A stretch of DNA of 56,000 nucleotides, taken from positions 744,049-800,048 of the forward strand of contig CAJNDS010001001.1 of NCBI GenBank assembly GCA_905221605.1. The letters run 5' to 3'. The notes beneath the pieces were generated by a model. It saw nothing but the letters and a program-made list of their open reading frames with translations. It searched no databases and was not told the DNA's origin. The stretch's first letter is position 1, and each line of letters opens with the position of its first letter. A program made the position numbers and the translations under genes. Source of the DNA: Symbiodinium natans. Lineage: Eukaryota; Sar; Dinophyceae; Suessiales; Symbiodiniaceae. Shown in pieces: positions 49,260-56,000 of this stretch.

Positions 49260-50646
49260 CTATATATGGGCTTCACAGGCTTCAACGCCAGCGGCAAGTG
49301 CCAGAAGCTCCTTGATGCCTGCAACCACTACGTCGTCGTCGTGCCGCCAGCGTTCCGGGATCATCTTCATGACGTGGTAGGAGTTCCTGTGGCGAAATTC
49401 TTCCCGAGACTTGTGAGGGTCCCTACTAGACCCCGAACCCTAAGCCCTAAGCCCTAAACCTGAGCATTGTGCAGAGGGGTCCATGCGAGCTATACAGAAT
49501 CACCATGTAGGGTTGATGGGTTTAGTGTTTTTTGCCACCCGCACTGCACAGGTTTAATTAAGGTTTAGGGTGTGCTGCAAAAAGGGTTTAAGGTTTAGGG
49601 CTTATAGGGCTTACCTTGGTATGGGGTAGTTCTCAAAGTTAGGGTCCTGTTCTGAAAGTCCCCCTATCTAATACGGCACCCTTGTCATAAGGATCCCAAA
49701 AAGAGGCCCTGGCTTGGATGCTGCGCGTGAGTCGCGGCCTCACGGCTGCCATGGAGATGGAACGGTCTGCCTGCCGGGCACTTCGCGGGGTTTCTGGCTG
49801 CATGCATCTTGTCTTGAAATTCATTTCCTAAACCCTATGTCTTGGAGTTCATTTCCTAAACCCTATACACCCTACACCCTAAACTCACGGGGGTATTCCG
49901 CCACAGGGCGTGGCGACTCACCGCAACACTGGCTCCCGAACCCCTTTCGCACTCTCAACTCGGACGCAGTGGCCAGAGTGCTTTGCAGCTTCAAACCCTG
50001 AACCCTAAGCCCTAAAGCACTAAAACCCTGAAACCCTAAGATCCTAAAACCCTGGCAGTGTCCTCCTTCACCCTAAAACTTGTTCTTTCCTTTTTGCATC
50101 CAGGCCTATAAGACTGCTAAAACCTAAACGCTGTAGCGTGTCCTCCTTCAGCTCCCTGTCGACGTGCTGGATGGCCCAACCATTCTGCTTCACCTCCGAA
50201 GCTTGCACTGTTTAGGGTTCCTCGAAACCCTAAACCCTAAACCCTAAACCCTAAACCCTGTAGGGTCCACGGAAGGTGCGGGCCAGATGTGTCAGGGCTC
50301 CGAAGGTCAGGAGGGCAGGTGGAGAGAGAGAGAGAGAGAGAGAGCCGAGGGCCTCACTCTTGAGTTGAGGTATAAGGATTACGGGTTCTGGGTTTAGGGT
50401 TAGGGTTTAGGGTTTAGGGTTTTTTTGGGGGGGTATGGGATTTTGGAGGGTTCAGGCTGTCTCTGGCTCAGAAGCGGCTTCGAAACCTCACTCTCGAACC
50501 ATCACAAGCTCTGCAGCCAACCCGCCGCGGCGAGGGCAACCTCCTTGTCCCCCTGGAACTCCGGGCAGAAGCGCAGCAACCAGCCACAATACTTCACCTT
50601 GGCGATGAACAGATACGCATCAAACGTGGCTGCGACAAGGCGCCTG
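49260..50646 (-). CDS. DUF4116-like repeat protein gene, C-terminal exons
   Basis: Exon 50526-50646 (RRLVAATFDAYLFIAKVKY ... EFQGDKEVALAA, GC donor), exon about 50135-50193 (VKQNGWAIQHVDRELKED) joined in phase 0, exon 49922-about 49992 (EAAKHSGHCVRVESAKG, donor GTGAGT), and terminal exon 49260-49386 (acceptor CACAG; MIPERWRHDDDVVVAGIK ... TAG). The strings DKEVALAAVKQNGWAIQ and following match the DUF4116 repeat, a short helical repeat of unknown function that is expanded in dinoflagellates. A further island at 49690-49800 may be another exon. The stop TAG is immediately followed by GTGAGA, which also looks like a donor, so the true end is not certain. Confidence 0.65.
49690..49800 (-). CDS. 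Candidate exon near the DUF4116-like gene
   Basis: Minus frame with CMQPETPRSARQADRSISMA and AVRPRLTRSIQARA; a second minus frame is also open, so the reading is unsure. Confidence 0.35.
50320..50344. repeat. (GA)n microsatellite
   Basis: GA dinucleotide run inside an intron of the DUF4116-like gene. Confidence 0.9.
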
Positions 50647-51337
50647 CTGTGCGTCCCAAGCCCAAGCCAGAGACTCCATTGCGGAATGGTTCTTGAAATC
50701 CTGAAATAAAGATCACGGTTGCAACTTAAGGTTCAAGGGCACCCAAATTAGGGGCTCTTCCAACAATCCTATAAGACTGCCTAGGTTAACTTTCTTGAGG
50801 AAGACGTGAGCCTCATCGTGTGCCCGCTACATCCTAAGGGCAATACGTTGAGACTCTTGAGACACATGTCGGAAAGGTAGCACAAAGTTGCCCTTTCCCA
50901 TGTAAGGCTCCCCCAGCCTCTGGCTTGCAATAGAGTTTAGGGTCTTGGGTTTATAGGGTTTAGGGTTTATAGGGTTGATAGGGTTTTTAGGGTTTACAGG
51001 GTTTATGGGGCTTGGAGCATACTGAGAAGGCGGGGGGGGGGGGGCAGGGGGGAGCCTGTTCTTGCTGGCCGCCTGCACGAGCCAGCTGTTGTGTTGTGGT
51101 CTATTCTTGTTCGCCCCAAGGCCAGTTTTTGGCCAAGTTAAGGCGACGGGCGCTAAAACTTCTAAGTTATAACTGGTGAACCATATACCCTAAGCTTACC
51201 CAAACCTTCCAGGGAACAATTTATGGGGTCCTCATAGCTTACTTCTTGGGCCCCTGGAAGTCTAGTGCCAAACCCTAAACCCTAAACCCTAAACCCTAAA
51301 CCCTAAACCCCTAAACCCTAAACAAAGCCCTCATCCC

Positions 51338-51414
51338 TTGGCCCACCATGCAGATTGGGTGCAATCACCAGGGCAACCTTCAGGACATGGATCTTGAGGG
51401 AGTTGGTGCAAGTT
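51338..51414 (-). CDS. Candidate exon, unknown protein
   Basis: Minus-strand frame CTNSLKIHVLKVALVIAPNL then HGGPR, high GC3; possibly an upstream exon of the DUF4116-like gene. Confidence 0.55.
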
Positions 51415-51549
51415 GTTTTTGGGGTTTAGGGTTTAGGGTTTAGGGTTTAGGGTTTAGGGTTTAGGCGGCTTAAGGTTTAGGCGGTTTAGGGTTTAGGCGG
51501 TTTAGGGTTGCAGGGTTTAGGGGGTTAAGGTTAAGGTTTGCTTTCTTCA

Positions 51550-52560
51550 GGTGCCGCAAGGGTTGCACGAATGTGAACCTGAAGTTCAACAGACCGCAAC
51601 CGAAGTCCAAACCCGTAATCCTATACATACCCTAGGCATGGACAGCTGGAAAGGCATATGTAGCACTTTCGTTGGGCAATACCATGCGAATCAGCCTGCT
51701 GGAAAATATCATGTGCGGTCGTGGGGTAACGGGTTGCACACAGTTCCAGGGTCGTCGCTAATGCCACAATGTTACATACGTCAGAAAACAGATCTTCACA
51801 GAATAAACAGTCTGTGTCGTTCTGCAAATACCTTGATACCTTGAAAAATCTGTGACAATGAAACCCTGTGAAGACTTGCGAAACCCTGTCAAAAAAAAAA
51901 CAGTGTACACCTGTGCAGATCTGTGGAAACCTGCGAAGCCTGTGAAAACCCTGTGAGGATCTGTGAAAACATGTGAAACCTGCATAAACCTGTGAAGGCC
52001 GGTGCCAACTGTGAAGATGTGGTTTTGAATGTGTTTTTTTGATGACGTTCTAGCGGGAGGACTCGTTCGTGCCGAAGTACTAAGTGCTGTCTCCGCCCCG
52101 CTGATTTTTTGGAATGGGTTTCGCTGCGTTTGCCACTGGATTTTTGGGGGCGTGGTCCCCATCTGGATTCGCCGGAATTTTTCAGTGCCGATTCGCTGTC
52201 AGCGATCATGCGAATCATGGTGGCTGATGGTTGAGGTAAGGAAGCCAAAGCCATCTCTTTCATAGCATGTCGGATTAAACCCCATTATAGGCTTCTTTGG
52301 AAACCCAGACAAGAGATCAAGGCCTTACATACTAAACCAGGGAAAGCCTTGAACGCTTCAATCGAAACCAGAAAGCTTGCGTTAATGACCTCGAACCCAA
52401 TGCAAACAGTCTTCTCGCTCATTGCTAAACCAAATAAGCCCTATACAGGCCCTGTGAAGGCTATAAAAAAAAACCCTGCAACCGTTGTAAAAACCTAACG
52501 CTATTCACACCTGACGCCTTGTACACACCCTATACATAAAGCCCTATAAACCCTAAAGAG
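51550..52560. other. No supported gene; degenerate CCTGTGAA repeats
   Basis: 51848-52015 is an imperfect tandem repeat of (A)AACCTGTGAAG-like units. Open frames across it are artefacts. Confidence 0.55.
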
Positions 52561-52584
52561 GCTTGTGGAAACTGTATGTCGAAA

Positions 52585-52650
52585 CCCTAAACCCTAAACC
52601 CTAAACCCTAAACCCTAAACCTTAAACCCTAAACCCTAAACCCTAAACCC
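52585..52650 (+). repeat. Telomere-like array (CCCTAAA)n
   Basis: Nine units. Confidence 0.95.
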
Positions 52651-52733
52651 TTTTGCAATTGGGCTTGAGGACTTTTTTTGCAGCCGGACTGAGGGCGTTG
52701 CCGGAATACTGCTTATCCCACTTCGCTCCAACC
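52651..52733 (-). CDS. Candidate exon, unknown protein
   Basis: Minus-strand frame AKWDKQYSGNALSPAAKKVL then KPNCKR, between array units. Confidence 0.6.
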
Positions 52734-52749
52734 CTAAACCCTAAAGAGC

Positions 52750-52816
52750 CCAATGGACAGCCTCGCGGATGCGGCACACCTCAAGGATCCTGCAGTCCTC
52801 CTGGGCCACAAGAGGG
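52750..52816 (-). CDS. Candidate exon, unknown protein
   Basis: Minus-strand frame LVAQEDCRILEVCRIREAVH, high GC3. Confidence 0.55.
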
Positions 52817-52934
52817 GTACTAGGGCCTTGAGGGGTTTAGGGTTTAGAGTTCAGGGTTTAGGGTTTAGGAGCCTAGGGTTTAGGGGCTTCGGCATGCATT
52901 CTTGCGGACGGTTCCGAAGCATCCACTTTGAGAA

Positions 52935-53053
52935 CTGACGACATAGCGGAATCTTGCAGCTCTTGGCGCGCCTGCCTGCGGGGTCGCGCGTGTGAGCATA
53001 CAAGATCTCACGAGGGGACCGGCAGGGAATCTGTGCAGCCACCGCTTTGAGGT
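52935..53053 (-). CDS. Candidate exon, unknown protein
   Basis: Minus-strand frame LKAVAAQIPCRSPREILYAH then TRDPAGRRAKSCKIPLCR. Confidence 0.55.
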
Positions 53054-53141
53054 TGTTAGCCCCCGCAGAACCCCTCCACAGGGATTCCTTTGAGGGGATT
53101 TAGGGTTTAGGGTCCTCGTTTCTACCAATTTCATGGCTTCA

Positions 53142-53215
53142 GTTCTGGTTACAAGGCTTGCAGCCAGCGGAGGCGTTGCGGACATGCTCGGGAGCTTCAG
53201 TCGACGTAGGTGCAA
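53142..53215 (-). CDS. Candidate exon, unknown protein
   Basis: Minus-strand frame APTSTEAPEHVRNASAGCKP then CNQN and a stop. A plus ATG frame with a GTGCAA donor overlaps it. Confidence 0.45.
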
Positions 53216-53548
53216 TGCGCAAAAAACCCTAAACCCTTCAACCCGAAACCCTTCTCAGCTCAATTGCCCCAGGTTCACCTTAAAGACTTGCCGAGCGGCC
53301 AGAAGAGCATTCAAGGAAGACATTTGTCGACTGTAGCGCGCCGGCATTCTGCTGGAGGCGAACCCTGCAACCCCAAACTGCAGAATTTTGGATGCTGTAT
53401 ACCCCTACATACAGGAGTTCAGGTATACTTTTCATAAAGTGGTGACACAAGTCTGGGGCTTCGAGAGCGGAGAACTTGGGGGTTTCGCCCACCCCCAGCT
53501 CATATCTCTCAGAGCAAAACTCTCAGCCTCTGATGGTCACCACGACCA

Positions 53549-53621
53549 GAGAGAGAGAGAGAAAGAGTGAGAGAGAGAATAGAGAGAGAGAATAGAGAGA
53601 GAGAGAGAGAGAGAGTGTGTG
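53549..53621. repeat. (GA)n microsatellite
   Basis: Long imperfect GA/GAGAAT run ending in GTGTGTG. Confidence 0.95.
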
Positions 53622-53657
53622 TCTATACAACCCGATTTGGCTTGCCACTTCTTGCAG

Positions 53658-53778
53658 GATCGGGGGTCGAAGGGTGCAGCGAAAGGAGCCCCGAAATAGT
53701 GCGCGAGAGATAGGTCGGCGCCAAATCCCCCCGCAACGCTAGAGGCTCCCTCTTCAATGCTTCCTTTGAATGATCACT
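53658..53778 (-). CDS. Candidate exon, unknown protein
   Basis: Minus-strand frame DHSKEALKREPLALRGDLAP then TYLSRTISGLLSLHPSTPDP; about 40 codons, high GC3. Confidence 0.6.
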
Positions 53779-53851
53779 CATCTAAGCCCTAACTCACCTT
53801 CAGTTGTAAAGCCTAAACCCTAAACCCTAAACCTAAACCCTAAACCCTAAA

Positions 53852-53942
53852 CAGAACTCTCGGCCTGCGGCGCGATCTTCCAGGCTGCGGCGCGCCTCCC
53901 CGCGAGGCTTCTGCAAAGGATTTCGCGATTCTTTTGGGTTTC
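53852..53942 (-). CDS. Candidate exon, unknown protein
   Basis: Minus-strand frame NPKESRNPLQKPRGEARRSL then EDRAAGREF. Confidence 0.5.
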
Positions 53943-54939
53943 CTCAGATTTCCGGCATGTATCGTATGTAACATAGGCTTTAGGGTTTATGGTTTACGGC
54001 TTAACTCTGTCTCTCTCTCTCTCTACCAAGGACTTAACTCAAAGGCCACCCCTCCTCCCTTTTCTTAGAAAATGTCAATTTCCCCCCCCCCCCCCCCCCC
54101 CCCCCCCAGATTCCCCAAACCCCAACAAAATGCCGAATTCCCCACCCCCGCCCCACAAATTCCGCAAACCCGAAGCCGAGAGCTCTGGGCTTCGAACCAG
54201 CCACCGGCGAACCAGATTCAGTGGCATACGCGAGGCAGCCTCCCAGGTCGAGGGGTAGATTAGGGTTTCGGGGTTTACGGTTTAGGGTTTAGGGCTACTT
54301 GGACCTTCATGGGTACTTTTCAGTCGAGTTCCTAAATAAGGTGATAGCCATACCCATATGACCCTGCAAAAAGCACAGGGATTCTTGCCACCCGTCCAGC
54401 ACGCGCGCGAGGACCCTACTCTACACACGAAGATTGACGGGGCAAAGTCTGACGGCTAGAGGCATTGAGATAGAGGATCTCTACCGAATCTGTGTCCAAG
54501 TTGCACTTTGCCCGAACTCAATCCCACAACATCCTAGATAACTAACAAGCACCTCACATGATACCAGCTGACCCATCAGACACTGTGTGGGGTGTCAGGC
54601 AGGTCGTTGTGTGCATTTGCGACAGGGCTGCCACGCCTTGTCGGCTAGGGCCATTTGTGAACAACGAGACCACCGATTGAGGCGTTTACGGTTTAGAGGT
54701 CAGGGATTAACTCCCTTCATCCCCCCCTCCCCGTGTTTCGTGGTGGGTTTTGGTTTTAGGGTTTAGGGGGTTCAGGGTTGAGGGGATTTAGGGTGGGAGG
54801 GCTTTTCCTTCCAACTTAGCAATTCAGTTTCTAGAGACAATAACAAGGCCTCAACCCTAAACCCTAACCTAATCCCTGAACCCTGAACCCTGAAAACCTG
54901 AACCCTGAACCCTAAGCTCTATAACCCCTAAACCCAAAC

Positions 54940-55004
54940 CCACAATTCCGACCCTGCCTCGACACAGCGGAAGACCTTGACCCCGTCGTTGTCCCCACTT
55001 CGAC
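54940..55004 (-). CDS. Candidate exon, unknown protein
   Basis: Acceptor ATGAG then RSGDNDGVKVFRCVEAGSEL, the best of three open minus frames by codon use. Confidence 0.5.
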
Positions 55005-55446
55005 CTCATTTCTGAAGCTAAAGCCTCAAAAGCCTTGCTGAACACCCGCAACCTGCATTTTTGCTGTAAATCGAGCTTTAGACTCAGAACCTACACCTCA
55101 AAAAAGGTAGGTTTTGGGATCTTAATTAAGGGTATAAACCCGATGGTTGAGGTTTTGCACATCCCCCTACCCATATCCAACAAGAAGTCACACAAGCTTT
55201 TCGCTTTGCAACTGTTTCTGGACGTCTGCCAACTAGCCTAGCTATGAGGTCCCTGGAAGGATAGGGTAGCTGGCCGCTTCTTGTCCATCAAACCAATGCA
55301 GCTATCCCACAGAGGCTCATTGAGCCACACATGTGAGACCTGGAGGCAACAATCGGTAGGGTTGCTATAGTGCATGAGGGTTTAGGGTTTAGGGCACCAC
55401 GGGCATTCTCACTCAGATGAACGGTTGCGGGTGTAGATTTCAGGCT

Positions 55447-55551
55447 TCAAGTGGCGAAGCCAGAAGCACAAGAGTGCGCGAAATCTGGGAGGCCGCACGG
55501 TTGGCCAGTGAACACATTCGCCGCCTTGGTGGGCTGCGCGGAGATACACCC
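55447..55551 (-). CDS. Candidate terminal exon, unknown protein
   Basis: Minus-strand frame GCISAQPTKAANVFTGQPCG then LPDFAHSCASGFAT and TGA. Confidence 0.45.
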   Translation of the reverse strand, partial: GCISAQPTKAANVFTGQPCGLPDFAHSCASGFAT

Positions 55552-55869
55552 TAATTGCCCTGCTCCAGCGGACCAACCCTGAACCCTAAATACCCCAAAA
55601 CCCTCCGAAAAGGATCGCTGAATATCCAAAGAAAATGAAAACCCAACCACTCCCTCTGGCTCAAGCAAGCACCCAAACCGACCCCGATGCCCAAGCCCTG
55701 AGTAAGTAGGGTTCTAAGTAACCTAAGAAAGGTTGTAACCCGAGCCACCCCTAGTTATGCCGCTATTTATAAGTACGTAAAACTGAACCTCGAAGTAGAC
55801 CCTGTAACCCTAAACTAAACCCTATAGCCTCAAACACTATACCAGACAGCCCTAGTCACTCCCGCCCAG

Positions 55870-55995
55870 GCGCTGCAATTTCAGGGCCGCCGTAAACATG
55901 ACCCTGACGGGAATCTCCGCCTGAAGTGGGCGGTGGATGGTGCCAAACCCTGGACGCCCACCTTTGTTTACGGAATCTTATGTTCATTCCAATAG
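55870..55995 (+). CDS. Plus-strand exon with TFVYG motif
   Basis: Acceptor CCCAG then ALQFQGRRKHDPDGNLRLKW, AVDGAKPWTPTFVYGILCSF and TAG. Codon use is strongly coding-like on the plus strand, unlike most of the window. FVYG also occurs at the N-terminus of gamma-glutamylcyclotransferase-like proteins, but the rest does not fit. Confidence 0.5.
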   Translation, partial: ALQFQGRRKHDPDGNLRLKWAVDGAKPWTPTFVYGILCSFQ

Positions 55996-56000
55996 GGATC

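Noticed and set aside
1-56000. CRISPR array
   Set aside because: Repeats are simple 7-9-mers without unique spacers, and the intron structure is eukaryotic.
1-56000. tRNA, rRNA or spliced-leader RNA genes
   Set aside because: No sequence with the expected conserved elements was found by eye; not an exhaustive search.

Overview
The window reads as nuclear DNA of a dinoflagellate. Evidence: very short exons separated by introns with GT, GC and GA donors; plant/dinoflagellate-type telomere repeat units (TTTAGGG/CCCTAAA) scattered through almost every intron; a Mei2-type RNA-binding gene and DUF4116-like repeats, both common in dinoflagellates; and a retroelement carrying a cytosine-5 DNA methyltransferase. 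I saw no rRNA, tRNA, CRISPR array, bacterial operon structure or copy of the 22-nt dinoflagellate spliced leader. Strain and genus cannot be told from the sequence.  Layout. From 1 to about 16 kb, small GC-rich coding islands (50-150 bp, nearly all on the minus strand, many with AG acceptors or GT donors) sit between TTTAGGG-type arrays and short inverted-repeat elements; I can call exons but cannot name genes. From 16.4 to 20.5 kb lies a minus-strand gene whose last eight exons splice together in frame into 169 residues of an uncharacterised protein. From 20.6 to 36.3 kb there are more isolated exon islands and repeats. From 37.0 to 46.9 kb is a minus-strand Mei2-like gene (C-terminal RRM). 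From 49.2 to 50.7 kb is a minus-strand DUF4116-like gene, followed to the right end by further minus-strand exon islands and a last plus-strand exon.  The centre of interest is 38687-45838: a complete tyrosine-recombinase retrotransposon inserted in one roughly 100-nt intron inside the Mei2 RRM, in the host gene's orientation. In its own sense it runs A1 - gag - reverse transcriptase - first half of RNase H - C5 cytosine methyltransferase - second half of RNase H - tyrosine recombinase - B1 - A2 - B2. The split direct repeats (A 93 bp, B 254 bp) are identical between copies, so the insertion is young. The methyltransferase lies between the first catalytic Asp and the catalytic Glu of RNase H, which are about 1.4 kb apart instead of the usual 100-200 bp. 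The expected biology is reverse transcription, circle formation, recombinase integration at a CAT trinucleotide and possibly self-methylation of the new DNA copy. Several reading-frame changes (one in an A5 run inside methyltransferase motif VI) need to be explained by decay, sequencing error or frameshifting.  The second theme is intron structure: at least nine families of short inverted-repeat elements recur in introns, some with ends at or within a few bases of splice sites and small direct repeats at the junctions, which is the picture expected of introner-like elements, and telomere-type arrays have been homogenised into different variant units in different introns.
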